Part shown: one piece after another, positions 47,101 through 57,831 of the stretch
How positions within the stretch are numbered: the stretch's first letter is position 1
Layout: each line of letters begins with the position of its first letter
Origin: Antedon mediterranea
Taxonomy: Eukaryota > Echinodermata > Crinoidea > Comatulida > Antedonidae
Direction of reading: 5' to 3'
Assembly (NCBI RefSeq): GCF_964355755.1
Contig: NC_092679.1
Location: forward strand, 23,746,432 to 23,810,431
Length of the DNA: 64,000 bases
Position numbers and translations under genes: made by a program
Notes under the pieces: model-generated
Told to the model about the DNA's origin: nothing
Seen by the model: the letters and a program-made list of their open reading frames with translations, nothing else
Database searches by the model: none

Positions 47101-48679
47101 TGTATGGCGCGCCGCTAGAGCTATACGTTTAATGATATCGGTTGCGTTTGAAATCGGTCGCGCTATTTTGCATGGGATTCACTAGATTCATTTTTAATGA
47201 AAACGCTAATTATGTTTTTAGTTAATTTTGAATATAGAATTTCTAATACTATTAACAATTTTTTTACCTCGATCGTTATTATTTTTTTAGTAAATATAAA
47301 TATTTATCTCATTATTTATAAATTTGTGTTTTCATTTTATCTTACAGGTGTCAATGAATAATTGTAATGTGTTCGTTTAGAAAATCGTTTTCAAAGTGTT
47401 ATTGAATATTGTTTAAGTTTTTGAAAAGATTAGCATGCCACTGTTTAAAGTTTTAATAATGTTGAAATAATTTAATATTAAACAAGTAGACGCGCCTATT
47501 GCGTATTTTTTAATCGCAGTTAATTACGAAACTTGTTCTATACATGCAAGTGGATACCAGCTCAATGAGGTTTATGCAATAAAGGAAGATGATGTATGTT
47601 GATGATTTTTACGTTCGATATCCGCCACTCTTACGTGAGCATGGTTTTAGGATAATACTAATAAAATAATAGGCCGTTATAAATCAATCTACCGGGCCTA
47701 TACAGTAGGACTATGCAGTATGCTGTACAATGATAGGCCTAGATGTGAGAATAATAATGGATGGATATTAAAAGGTGGGCACGATTCTCAAAGAGGTAAT
47801 CTTGCACTGATATTTAAACATTTAGATGTACGAACGGCGTACGAATGTGAGACACTGAGTGGTACTTAATTATTTACATTTAGTGCTTATAAATGAAGAA
47901 ATATTCAAATTAAAAACTATAGTATCGCCGACGTATATATACGTAAATTATATACATCGTTTCACCATGGAACTATGTTTCACAAAAACACGTGCAGGCC
48001 TATAGATGTTTCAAACGTATGGTTATTAGTAAAAGGCCTACGTCATCTTTACATGGCCATGGACAATGATCGTAAGTGTTTTGTCCATGATTTGACACAC
48101 TAAGTGCGTGTTTCTTTTAAAGGGAATCCCCGTCAGCAAAATAACGTGCAGTAGTAACGTCGTCTGCACGATCATAGAAGGCACATCCACGATATGGCCT
48201 ATTTCGGGGTTTATTAACCAAAATAAAAAATATCCACATAAATAATCTGGTTCCTAAAAAATATCAATTAAATCTAGACTATATATAAACGAAGAAAATG
48301 TAAATCCCGCTAGCATGCATCTCGCTCCATACAAAATAGCGCGACCGATTTCAAACGTATAGCTCTAGCGGCGCGCCATACAACATACCGGAAGTTGATT
48401 TTATCGCGACCGATTTCAAACGCGACCGATTTCAGACGCGACCGATTTCATCGTAAACCAGGGAGAGAGGAGGAAACATAACGAGCTCTTGCCCACTCTC
48501 TAGATAGTAGAGGCCTAGCTAAAAGACCCGACCATTATTTTAATAATTGTATCTAAAAATAATTATTAAGTCATTCACAATCAATAATTGTATATCTACA
48601 TAATCTAATAATAAATATGATTCAAATCACCTTCATTAAGGTCATTCCCCTGATTTTGATTTCGGTTATTACCACTCAT
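32090..48679 (-). CDS. MED6: Mediator complex subunit MED6
   Basis: Six minus-strand coding exons: 48679-48631, 41720-41561, 41106-40932, 35693-35579, 34298-34192 and 32266-32090. The total is 783 bp, 260 codons plus stop, and phases agree at every junction (human MED6 is 246 aa). MED6 is a head-module subunit of Mediator, which links transcription factors to RNA polymerase II in the nucleus. Diagnostic stretches are [58 protein letters not shown] and [10 protein letters not shown]. The tail [11 protein letters not shown] is a basic, NLS-like end corresponding to the human basic C-terminus. The first exon ([16 protein letters not shown]) was picked because its phase-1 GT donor completes the Asp codon of exon 2. 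It is the least certain part, since intron 1 is 6.9 kb. The last exon has been amplified downstream. Confidence 0.95.
32591..34171. mobile_element. TACAGTAGAAC element with internal 35/36-bp array, copy 3
   Basis: It opens with 'tacagtagaacc' and closes with 'ggttcaactgta', an inverted match. From about 32671 to 34150 a unit containing 'cccgtatttaggggacactt' and 'tgttgggtgcatcca' is repeated about 41 times. The G run varies (GGG or GGGG), which shifts the frame, so the long reading frames here are not proteins. It lies within MED6 intron 5, ending about 20 bp from exon 34298-34192. Confidence 0.88.
34672..35485. repeat. 58-bp tandem repeat, about 14 copies
   Basis: The unit contains 'attacagtcagatacagtac' and 'tatacttactgtatgtgtg'. 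Copies are almost identical, differing at 'cagtca' or 'cagtct' and 'gtatata' or 'gtatcta'. It lies in MED6 intron 4. On the MED6 sense strand each unit reads ACAGTAAGTA, a strong GTAAGT donor-like sequence. Confidence 0.95.
35820..35961. mobile_element. MITE, CTCTGTCTACACTATCAAAC family, copy 4
   Basis: A complete copy. The left end is 'gctctgtctacactatcaaa' and the right end is 'attgatagtgtagacagaa'. It lies in MED6 intron 3. Confidence 0.88.
36037..36130. repeat. 'ctgcagttactgcag' inverted-repeat element
   Basis: A self-complementary stretch with 'actgcagttactgcagtaaa' repeats. A related sequence lies in opposite orientation at 44240-44300 ('gcagtaactgcagtagaata'), so this looks like a small dispersed element. 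MED6 intron 3. Confidence 0.55.
36361..37215. repeat. 45-bp tandem repeat, exactly 19 copies
   Basis: The unit 'agtgcacaagatagaacatg' plus 25 bp repeats 19 times without indels. The only variation seen is G for C in units 8, 10, 11 and 17 ('catggggtg' for 'catggcgtg'). Because 45 is a multiple of three, one minus-strand frame stays open (36337-37290, a 15-residue repeat [15 protein letters not shown]). The other five frames are closed in every unit. It lies in MED6 intron 3 on the MED6 sense strand. Coding is doubtful. Confidence 0.97.
37406..39005. mobile_element. TTAA-flanked non-autonomous DNA element, 1.6 kb
   Basis: Both ends abut TTAA (37402-37405 and 39006-39009). The inverted ends are 'aggggggttccgggttta' and the complement of 'taaacccagaatccccct'. 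TTAA target duplication is the hallmark of the piggyBac superfamily. The 1600-bp interior has no transposase-sized frame. It lies in MED6 intron 3. Confidence 0.75.
39543..39690. mobile_element. MITE, CTCTGTCTACACTATCAAAC family, copy 5
   Basis: The best-preserved copy: 'aaagctctgtctacactatc' at the left and 'gatagtgtagacagagctt' at the right. It lies in MED6 intron 3. Confidence 0.9.
40327..40396 (+). pseudogene. tRNA-like remnant or SINE head
   Basis: An A-box-like 'tggtctagtggg' and a B-box-like 'ggttgaaatcc' are spaced as in a tRNA gene, and the flanks ('ctcttgt' and 'acgagat') could pair loosely as an acceptor stem. The middle lacks a convincing anticodon arm, so this is probably a decayed tRNA or the head of a SINE. 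MED6 intron 3. Confidence 0.45.
40749..40795. mobile_element. MITE, CTCTGTCTACACTATCAAAC family, copy 6 (end only)
   Basis: Only the right end survives: 'gtttgatagtgtagactgag' preceded by 'catttgtttgtcatataaa'. MED6 intron 3. Confidence 0.75.
41721..42700. other. MED6 intron 1, proximal part
   Basis: Unremarkable AT-rich intron sequence. No conserved reading frame or repeat is seen. Confidence 0.4.
42701..42856. repeat. Direct duplication of about 80 bp in MED6 intron 1
   Basis: Two copies of a block with 'agcagatcccctctatgatt' and 'gatgcgggcgccctactcc', at 42711-42773 and 42794-42854. They are more GC-rich than their surroundings. Confidence 0.85.
42857..45856. other. MED6 intron 1, middle part
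   Basis: AT-rich sequence without gene-like frames. It holds a small perfect-looking hairpin (44338-44383) and a dispersed 'ctgcagtaactgcag' fragment (44240-44300). Confidence 0.4.
44338..44383. repeat. Short near-perfect hairpin
   Basis: The left arm 'actgttctttggatttagaa' pairs with 'tttctaaatcaaaggacagt' around a loop of about 4-5 nt, a stem of about 20 bp. It could be a micro-MITE or an RNA hairpin. It is shorter than a usual pre-miRNA stem. Confidence 0.6.
45857..46043. mobile_element. MITE with 15-bp inverted ends
   Basis: The ends are 'caggccttgtctttt' and 'aaaagacaaggcctg', perfect inverted repeats 187 bp apart. The interior contains 'cgcactcctcaagtgcattt'. It lies in MED6 intron 1. 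Confidence 0.75.
46190..46396. repeat. Short tandem repeat of 'gggcctactgtagctat/acat'
   Basis: About eleven units of 17-20 bp differing by 'gctat' or 'gctacat', with two 'ctgtacagtag' insertions. It lies in MED6 intron 1. Confidence 0.92.
47031..48450. mobile_element. Fold-back element, 1.4 kb, with long inverted ends
   Basis: The terminal inverted repeats are about 120 bp. Each contains three or more direct copies of 'gaaatcggtcgcgt' followed by 'aaaatcaacttccggtat' and 'tggcgcgccgctagagctat'. The two ends are nearly identical over that length. The central 1.15 kb is AT-rich and non-coding. It sits in MED6 intron 1, about 180 bp from coding exon 1. Confidence 0.9.
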
Positions 48680-49556
48680 CCTTTCTATTTTTGTAGAAAA
48701 TTCCCCTCCTGATACCGCCCTCTATATCCTCAGAAAAGGAGCGAGCTTGATATTTGGGATTTCCCCGATGTCGTAATGCAAATTTTGTGAGTTTCGTCAT
48801 CGTGCAATCACGATTCACAGAATTTCAAGTACAGTAACGGAGAGTAAATAGGAGATACACCCACTCACAAATTTTACATGAAAAAAATTAAAATGAAAAG
48901 ACATAGGTCTACACAAACTGTCCATACAATCTTTATTTCGGAGTCTTCTTATGGGAAATCCCGATATTTAACACGAAACGTAGCCAACTTCTCAAGATAT
49001 TGAATTTAATGTTAAAATGATCCCATGGGTAACTTCATATTTAAATATGTGTTTCTTGGAATGTTTTTTTTTTTCGGAGAAGTGTGTGAATACAGTGGAA
49101 ACATTACATATTAGTATCAGTATCAGTAATTGGACCACTCTGTCAAACCAAATCAATTTTTTTTCCAAACGTGGATTTGGGGATCTTGGAAAAACCAGGC
49201 CTTCAACGATTGAGAGATGTATCTGCAGAGTGATCAAAGCTCAGAACTTATGTAGAACTTAGGCATATGTTACTGTATATACGTTCATGGTGGACCCAGT
49301 ATTGGAGGGACAAGGGGAAGGGAGGGGTGGATTGCAACAAACGTGCATTGGGTAAATTTAAGAGGTATTATTCGATAAAGCATTTCATTTTAAACAATAA
49401 ATGGTCAAGGACTATTTGAGTTTCGGTTCGGAGTTCTTACGTCATGTTTGTAGCATATAACACAGGCCTACAAATGACAGCGATTTGAACTTTTGTAATC
49501 TGGCCTATTAATACAATACTACTGCAAATGTATAATTTTCACAGGTTAAATGATAA
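48680..49556. promoter_or_regulatory. MED6: MED6 upstream region
   Basis: This must contain the MED6 5' UTR and promoter, followed by AT-rich intergenic DNA. No TATA box is evident near 48700-48760. Short frames at 48992-49262 look non-coding. Confidence 0.35.
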
Positions 49557-49905
49557 TAAACAGCGGTGTTCGTATGTAAGGGGTATAGAGATAATAGACG
49601 ATACTATATAACCTAGTAACTGTGACAAGTTACACTATATAATTATAAAGCAGTAACTGTGCTCAAAACTAGGTCTATGTGATTGCACTATAAAGCACTG
49701 TAACTGTGCTCAAAGGGCTTCAAAATTGCACAAAATGACACACTAACAACAATACACTATAAAACAGCGGTGTTGGCATGTAAGGGGCTAGAGACACATA
49801 ATTGATGAGTGATGATTGCACTATAAAGCACTGTATTTGTGCTCAAAAGGCTTCAAACATATTGCATTGAAATCACACACTAATATAATAACAATTTTAA
49901 TTTTG
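49557..49905. repeat. Imperfect direct duplication, about 200-bp period
   Basis: Two related blocks each run from 'acagcggtgtt' with 'atgtaagggg' through 'gattgcactataaagcactg' to 'gcttcaaa' and 'cacactaa'. Copies start near 49560 and 49763. Confidence 0.8.
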
Positions 49906-49925
49906 AAATGACACGTGACTACTAA

Positions 49926-50082
49926 TAAAAAGCCACTAGCTCTGCAACCCCATGGATCTCATCATAAAAGCCACTAGCTCTGCAACCCCATGGATCTCAT
50001 CATAAAAGCCACTAGCTCTGCAACCCCATGGATCTCATCATAAAAGCCACTAGCTCTGCAACCCCATGGATCTCATCATAAT
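49926..50082. repeat. 38-bp tandem repeat, 4 copies
   Basis: The unit contains 'aaaagccactagctctgcaa' and 'ccccatggatctcatcat', with essentially identical copies. Confidence 0.95.
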
Positions 50083-50426
50083 CTGCTGTATTCACAAATA
50101 GCAATATACACCTTTTAAAATACTTTGACATTTCACTTGACCTGAATTTAGGTAGGATTTTTTTATTTATTTTTTTTTTACATTTTGTCTTTTTTAGGAT
50201 TACTAGGGCACGGGATTGTTGCGATGCATGACATTTCTGATAATTATAATGATGATGATGTTGTTGATGATTATATGACTATAATATTGATGTTGATTTT
50301 GTTGTGTTTCCATTCATTATTTTGCTCAATTGTTATAATAATTGTTTTATTTTGGTTGCACCACTAACGACAGTGTGTGTGCCACTGATAAAAAAAATGA
50401 TGACCAATAAATAATAAATAAAACAA

Positions 50427-50792
50427 TAGTGGTCCGATAAAGGATTGATAACAATAGTGGTCCGATAAAGGATTGATAACAATGTGGTCCGATAAAGGAT
50501 TGATAACAATAGTGGTCCGATTAAGGATTGATAACAATGTGGTCCGATAAAGGATTGATAACAATAGTGGTCCGATAAAGGATTGATAACAATAGTGGTC
50601 CGATTAAGGATTGATGACAATAGTGGTCCGATACAGGATTGATAACAATAGTGGTCCGATAAAGGATTGATAACAATGTGGTCCGATAAAGGATTTATAA
50701 CAATAGTGGTCCGATAAAGGATTTATAACAATAGTGGTCCGATAAAGGATTTATAACAATAGTGGTCCGATAAAGGATTGGTGACCAAAGCT
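50427..50792. repeat. 26/28-bp tandem repeat, about 13 copies
   Basis: The unit 'acaatagtggtccgataaag' plus 'gattgata'. Some units lack two bases ('acaatgtgg'), and some have 'gattaagg' or 'tttataac'. Reading frames over it are artefacts. Confidence 0.95.
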
Positions 50793-50799
50793 AACTTGA

Positions 50800-51460
50800 G
50801 ACCTATTGCAGCACTGAACTAATGGGTCAGAACAATTCTGTTTCAAAATGACACACATCATTGAATAAAACCACAATTTCTAAAAAACAAAATTCCTGAT
50901 ATTAGAGGATTATCAATAAATAAAACAACTAGGCCTACTGAAGGATGGGTTTCCGTATACGCTAAATAAAAACTAATAATAATAATGATAATGGCGATTC
51001 GCCACCCACACGATCAGGAAAATATAGCCTAACACGTACACGGAAGTCAGACACTACAACAGCATTATCTTTACATTTCTGTTTTCTTGTATTTTTTTTT
51101 ATCACGATTTTGTGACTTTTCATGTGCATCATGTTTATTATTATAAAATTATTTAAATTAAATGTATTATTAATTGCAAAATAAATATTATTGTATTTTT
51201 ATTTTTAAAATCTATAAGAGTACGATAAACAGTTCATCTGTCGTCTGCCGTTCAGCGATTTACACATAATCATAAGATATTCAATCAACGTGTTGTTGTT
51301 TCATCAACTTTGACTTGCTGTCATAATAATACTAATTAGTCAAAATCAATCAAACAATCACAAAACAAAAGAAAAAACCGACTAATATTAAATTATCAAA
51401 TCTGAACATGTATGTGCCTCGTTTTTATATCTTGAAACATTCAATACGTTTAATGGGTCA
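50800..51460. other. Intergenic, nothing recognised
   Basis: AT-rich DNA with no repeat or gene evident. Confidence 0.4.
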
Positions 51461-51469
51461 CATGACTGT

Positions 51470-51805
51470 GGCAACTAACAGATGTCTTCCCTTGTCATGG
51501 CATCATCACCCACCCCGAAGGAAAGACGAAACAGCTCAGGTTCAAATATCTAGTAGATGTCATGGAAGGCACTCTGAAAGCTGCGGGGTGTTCCCGAAGG
51601 AACATGGCTCTATTTGAGTGCACCACCACTACTACACCCTGATCCTTTCCTCTCCAAGCGGGCCGAGCCATCGAACGGGATAGGGAGCGGCCCGGATGTA
51701 TAATCCCCTTAAAACATAGGGTAGACATGGCTCCCACATCACCGAGCATGTGAGGTTCTAGATGCGCAATCCCGATATAAAAAGAATACCGCAACCCCAA
51801 CACCC
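51470..51805. repeat. GC-richer block, possible dispersed repeat
   Basis: This block is clearly more GC-rich than its flanks and contains a B-box-like 'aggttcaaatatct'. Both strands have short open frames that match no protein I recognise. A SINE-like or other dispersed element is the simplest guess. Confidence 0.3.
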
Positions 51806-53094
51806 AAACATGATTTTGCAGTAAGCTGATCCAGAATGTTAAATAGAGGCAAGGGGTCTAAACATTGTAAAAGTGAAATCAATTGCTAACCTATGATCTA
51901 TTTTTATATTATGTGGATCTTGGAACTCCCTCCCTCCGTCGTCAATAACGCCAAACCTCTGCCTTAATTTAGATGTAATTACAACATCCCTTTCACCCAT
52001 TGCTCAATGTTTAGCACGGGATATTATAATGCTATGTGATTGCAATGATTGAATGGTATTTAATTGCTACATGCAATAAGAAATCAATTTAATTATTTTA
52101 TTATTCGTATTTTCTTAACCGGAAATTCCACAAATGCAAGAAGTCGTAAAGAGAATATTTATTCATCATTCAAGCAGGTTATCCAATCAATTAAGACTCT
52201 ATCAAGCAACAATCGATGTTTGTTCATAAGACTGCGTAATTCATGGAAATGTCGAACCTCGTAATTCCGTGAAAATATAGATTTAGTGAATATCGATGAG
52301 ATTAAATGGTTGTTTACAATGTATTTAATATTACGAATTGTTTACAATACACTATTAATTGCACATTTAATCATAAATCGTTACGCATTCAGTCAGTCAA
52401 CGAACGAGACCCTAATGAATGTACTACTGTCAATCTTGTTATTATTTTCATCTTTTCCTTCTTCTTAAATAACCGCCATTGTCTTGCTATTTGCTTTTAA
52501 ATTGTAATTAACATATATAATGTTTGTTTTTAATTCGGGGCCTATTGGAGATGAATGAGCGTGAAACAAACGAAGCGGGGGGGGGGGGGGGGGGACTTGT
52601 TGGAACCGGCCCACCTAAATTGTGATAAATAAAATGCAAGATCATAGCTATGTTCAATTCATTTTACAATTGTTTCCTATTTCAAAATCATGGATCCGCT
52701 ATTGAGTGTCGAGTACATAATACATGCACACATCACTACACACGAGATAAAATAATAATAATTATAATTTATATATAATCAGCAATAGTAAATTACAGAA
52801 TTTCATATACTCTCACATTTAAATCAATGCACTGCGCCTACATCCTACAACGAGTTGTTAATTAACAATTAACCACTCCCTGCATTCTATCAGTAGGCCT
52901 ACAATAGAATAGCGATTCTTAATGCAGCAGTAATGGACTTATTATAGGCCAAGCCACAAAAAAATTGTTTGACGTCAAACAATACAATAAAACCTCGTTT
53001 CTATTTATAATTAATAATAATCAATTGAATCATGGAGGAATAAAAATAGTTACCTACTTGATTTAATCATACAATAATTAATGTTGTATTTTAG
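51806..53094. other. Intergenic with poly-G tract
   Basis: AT-rich DNA without recognisable genes. It contains an uninterrupted run of about 20 G near 52577-52596, able to form a G-quadruplex. Confidence 0.5.
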
Positions 53095-53205
53095 GACGCA
53101 AAAGGTGAAACCCCTGAATTTCGAAGAAATCATGAAATACTTTTAGGAATTGAGGAATTCACTGATTCCAAGCCTACTTGTACCTTAGAGACTAAACGCC
53201 AGTGA
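53095..53205 (+). other. Orphan exon-like reading frame, doubtful
   Basis: A 36-codon open stretch starting DAKGETPEFRRNHEILLG follows an acceptor-like 'gttgtattttag' and ends in TGA. It resembles a terminal exon, but I found no upstream partner and do not recognise the peptide. Confidence 0.15.
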
Positions 53206-53394
53206 ACGTATCAGTACAAACGAGTCGCATGTCTCCAGCAGGAGTTCTAAGAAGAATATTTCGACAAAATAGGGAAATTCTTCCTCATGTTTTATGCAGT
53301 ACATTCTAAAAACATACAACATTCAATTTCAAAGAAGAAGTGGACGGGGTAGAAAGGCCCCGACCTTTTTACTTCTTAAAAGAAAAAAAAGAAA

Positions 53395-54045
53395 AAATTG
53401 GTTCCCACAGGACGCAACGCAAGGACGTAAACGCAACGCAAGTCTAATGCTTGGTTTTCACTTAAGCGTGGTTCCCACTAGCGACGCAACGCAAGGACGT
53501 AACGCAACGCAAGCGTTTTAACCAATGACAAGCGAAGTTATAGACAGTATATAGCAATCACAAGCGAATAAGCCATCGCTTGTGATTGGTCAATTAACTT
53601 GCGTTGCGTTACGTCATTGCGTTGCGTGGCTAGTAGGAACCACGCTTAAAGCTGCGACACAAGACGTAATGCAACGTATGTAAATTGACCAATCACAAAA
53701 GATGAATTATTCGAACTGTCGCTTGCAGTGGTGGTTCCCACTAGCGACGCAACACAAGGACGTAACGCAACGCAAGTGAATTGACCAATCACAAGCGATG
53801 GCTTATTCGCTTGTGATTGCTAACTGTCTATAACTTCGCTTGTTATTGGTTAAAAAGCTTGCGTTACGTTCTAGTGGGAACCAAGCTTCAACACGCTTGC
53901 GTTGCGTTTACGGCCTTGCGTTGTCTCCATTGAGAACAAAGCTTTATGACCTATCACAGGCGATGGATGATCCCAACTTATTTGCGTTGCGTCTACGCAA
54001 ACTTCCTTGCGCTGCATCTCTATTGGGAACCATGTATGGTGGTTA
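53395..54045. mobile_element. Cluster of nested 'gacgcaacgcaagg' fold-back elements
   Basis: At least two palindromic elements (about 53459-53650 and 53725-53890) have ends 'gtggttcccactagcgacgc' against the complement-type 'gtggctagtaggaaccacgc'. Each contains 'acgtaacgcaacgcaag' and 'caatcacaagcgatggctta' in direct and inverted form. Fragments flank them on both sides. Confidence 0.85.
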
Positions 54046-55231
54046 GCTATACTGTTAGCTATACTGTTCTATACTGTTCTATACTGTTAGTAGCATACTG
54101 TTTTTATACGTTATCTTTAATGTATTTTGAGTGTTTTATAATCGTATTATTCTCCGGAAAATAAATTTCATGTGAAGTAAATGTGACAATTAATTGAATA
54201 TTTAAATATTTTACATGTTTTACCATAGGTCTGTTAACTTACATCCAAAATAATAGTAATGTTAATAATGATGATAAATAATTATTATAAAGTATAATGC
54301 TAGGTTATTAGTGTGATTTATTTTTAACCACAATATATTATCAACAACTTTAAAGTTTGTAATAAGGTTTGGACATGGAAGGTGCAAATCCTGGAAGGGG
54401 AAGAAACTTGGAACCACATCACAAGAAAGCGGTCCCTTTATTTCTCCGAGTTTTGTGGTTTCTCATTTGAAAAGTGTGCACCACCTCCCTCTCCTTTAGA
54501 CTTACGCCATATTTCTGATTGTTTTGTGATAATTAATCAATCGCGTGTTACTAACTAAAAACAATTCAAATATACAACAGGAATGCTCTCATATGATAAC
54601 AATATTGTTTTTGTTATTAATAAAAGTATGCGTCTAATGTGAAATTATTTGACTCTTTTTTGTTGTTTTGTTGTTGTTAAACGTGACTTAGGCCTACTAA
54701 TAAACAACAACAACAAAATGACAATAGCTGCACGTCCGACGCGAAAGAATGTAAACAAAATATGAATACATCTAACAATATAACTTCCGCAGATGCATAT
54801 TATACTGTACTGTAACCCACATTATCATCTTATATTTACCGATGTATGGATAACTACATACAATTGTCTATAGAATATCCAAACACAAAAATAAACCAAT
54901 AAATGGAATGATCTCATCCAACTAAAATGTTGATTTTGTGAAATGTTTTCACAGGTCCGCCGAACGCACAGTCCTGACTTATGCTGTCACTAAAATGGCT
55001 ATGTTATTACAGCATTCACAAACTTAACTTAATTTCCTGACATAATTTACTATTACAGTCTATCAATAGAACTAGATAAATGGAATGATATCATATAATC
55101 GCAATATTGACTTTATGAAATGTATTCATAGGCCCCATGAACAGATAATGTATCAATAAACAACCATAAACACTACCATAGTAAAACAAAAACCCAATTA
55201 GAATGATGGCATTGACTTACTCCCTCCCCCA
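54046..55231. other. Intergenic with diverged repeat pair
   Basis: AT-rich. Segments near 54896-54975 and 55078-55145 are related ('aaatggaatgat', 'gattttgtgaaatg' or 'gactttatgaaatg', then 'cacagg' or 'cataggcc'). Sequence at 55200-55260 resembles that beyond the array at 57180-57250. Confidence 0.5.
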
Positions 55232-57090
55232 TCATAGGATAGGATAATTGTGTTGTGGGGTGGTAATGGACAGATAATGTCATACAGGATAGGATAATTG
55301 TGTTGTGGGGTGGTAATGGACAGATAATGTCATACAGGATAGGATAATTGTGTTGTGGGGTGGTAATGGACAGATAATGTCATACAGGATAGGATAATTG
55401 TGTTGTGGGGTGGTAATGGACAGATAATGGCATACAGGATAGGATAATTGTGTTGTGGGGTGGTAATGGACAGATAATGTCATACAGGATAGGATAATTG
55501 TGTTGTGGGGTGGTAATGGACAGATAATGTCATACAGGATAGGATAATTGTGTTGTGGGGTGGTAATGGACAGATAATGTCATACAGGATAGGATAATTG
55601 TGTTGTGGGGTGGTAATGGACAGATAATGTCATACAGGATAGGATAATTGTGTTGTGGGGTGGCAATGGACAGATAATGTCATACAGGATAGGATAATTG
55701 TGTTGTGGGGTGGCAATGGACAGATAATGTCATACAGGATAGGATAATTGTGTTGTGGGGTGGTAATGGACAGATAATGTCATACAGGATAGGATAATTG
55801 TGTTGTGGGGTGGTAATGGACAGATAATGTCATACAGGATAGGATAATTGTGTTGTGGGGTGGTAATGGACAGATAATGTCCTACACAGGATAGGATAAT
55901 TGTGTTGTGGGGTGGTAATGGACAGATAATGTCATACACAGGATAGGATAATTGTGTTGTGGGGTGGTAATGGACAGATAATGTCATACAGGATAGGATA
56001 ATTGTGTTGTAGGGTGGTAATGGACAGATAATGTCATACAGGATAGGATAATTGTGTTGTGGGGTGGTAATGGACAGATAATGTCATACAGGATAGGATA
56101 ATTGTGTTGTGGGGTGGTAATGGACAGATAATGTCATACAGGATAGGATAATTGTGTTGTGGGGTGGTAATGGACAGATAATGTCATACAGGATAGGATA
56201 ATTGTGTTGTGGGGTGGTAATGGACAGATAATGTCATACAGGATAGGATAATTGTGTTGTGGGGTGGTAATGGACAGATAATGGCATACAGGATAGGATC
56301 ATTGTGTTGTGGGGTGGTAATGGACAGATAATGTCATACAGGATAGGATAATTGTGTTGTGGGGTGGTAATGGACAGATAATGTCCTACACAGGATAGGA
56401 TAATTGTGTTGTGGGGTGGTAATGGACAGATAATGTCATACAGGATAGGATAATTGTGTTGTGGGGTGGTAATGGACAGATAATGGCATACAGGATAGGA
56501 TCATTGTGTTGTGGGGTGGTAATGGACAGATAATGTCATACAGGATAGGATAATTGTGTTGTGGGGTGGTAATGGACAGATAATGTCCTACACAGGATAG
56601 GATAATTGTGTTGTGGGGTGGTAATGAACAGATAATGTCATACAGGATAGGATAATTGTGTTGTGGGGTGGTAATGGACAGATAATGGCATACAGGATAG
56701 GATCATTGTGTTGTGGGGTGGTAATGGACAGATAATGTCATACAGGATAGGATAATTGTGTTGTAGGGTGGTAATGGACAGATAATGTCCTACACAGGAT
56801 AGGATAATTGTGTTGTGGGGTGGTAATGGACAGATAATGTCATACAGGATAGGATAATTGTGTTGTGGGGTGGTAATGGACAGATAATGTCATACAGGAT
56901 AGGATAATTGTGTTGTGGGGTGGTAATGGACAGATAATGTCATACAGGATAGGATAATTGTGTTGTGGGGTGGTAATGGACAGATAATGTCATACAGGAT
57001 AGGATAATTGTGTTGTGGGGTGGTAATGGACAGATAATGTCATACAGGATAGGATAATTGTGTTGTGGGGTGGTAATGGACAGATAATGT
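55232..57090. repeat. 50-bp tandem repeat, about 37 copies
   Basis: The unit contains 'aggataggataattgtgttg' and 'tggggtggtaatggacagat'. Variants carry 'cctacac' or 'catacac' insertions, 'ggcatac', or 'gatcattg'. The combination 'ggcatac' then 'gatcattg' recurs at 56284, 56484 and 56685, so multi-unit blocks were copied. Because the unit is 50 bp, the frames rotate and the short frames here are artefacts. Confidence 0.97.
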
Positions 57091-57720
57091 TGTCAAAACA
57101 ATGTTTATTTGCCATTCTTAATTAATCTATAATACTCCCGTGACATCCATCTGAAAAACCAATCTAGTAAAAGAACAATTTGAATGATGACATTGACTTT
57201 GCCTTCACCCCCCTTCCCTATCATACAGGATAACTGTGGGGTGGGGTGATAGGGGTGTGGGGTTCAGAGCAAAATATACTAACAGTGGACCTATATAAGT
57301 TCATGATATTAAGGCCAATTTACACAGACGAGCTGTAACTTTAGAACTTGCTTCATTTTACACATTTCAAGCCCTACCCCCGCAAGCTCCCTACATGACA
57401 CCCCATTCCCCATCGCCTATTTCTAAATCCTGAAGAATGTTAATTAAAAACACTGTTATTGTAGGCTGTAGCTTTCCAGGTAGGGTGGGTTAATCAATCG
57501 CCAATACAATTGATATATTGTATGGTTCATTGAGTAACAATATAATAATTCTAGATTCCCAGCTCCTTTATAACGCTGCCTATTACAATGTCTAGTTCAA
57601 TCAGCCGTTCATTACTTAACCGGATCCTATGGATATACTGACATACTGTAACCGAAACCAGGTAACGTAACGTATTACGTAAGTCTGTACAGCGCGCGAA
57701 ACATGGATTTCCCCACAACG
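57091..57720. other. Upstream flank of the galaxin-like gene
   Basis: Non-coding. Sequence at 57180-57255 is a diverged relative of the material before the 50-bp array. A minus-strand frame at 57551-57832 overlaps the promoter and is probably spurious. Confidence 0.4.
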
Positions 57721-57727
57721 AGGAAAT

Positions 57728-57733
57728 TATAAA
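57728..57733 (+). promoter_or_regulatory. TATA box of the galaxin-like gene
   Basis: TATAAA (in 'aattataaatagcc') lies about 100 bp upstream of the start codon. It would place transcription initiation near 57757-57765, with a short 5' UTR of about 70 nt. Confidence 0.55.
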
Positions 57734-57831
57734 TAGCCGATGAGAGGGTAGCCCTTCTTCACTTACGATATTTAACTCGAACACAAAGGTTGGCATTAAA
57801 TATATCTGATTGAGACTCAACTCAACAACCA

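Noticed and set aside
51408-51803. Overlapping frames on both strands in a GC-richer block
   Set aside because: No recognisable domain; more likely a dispersed repeat.
55280-55987. Repeated peptide frames in the 50-bp array
   Set aside because: A 50-bp period rotates the frame, and the frames end wherever the normal unit places TGA in phase.
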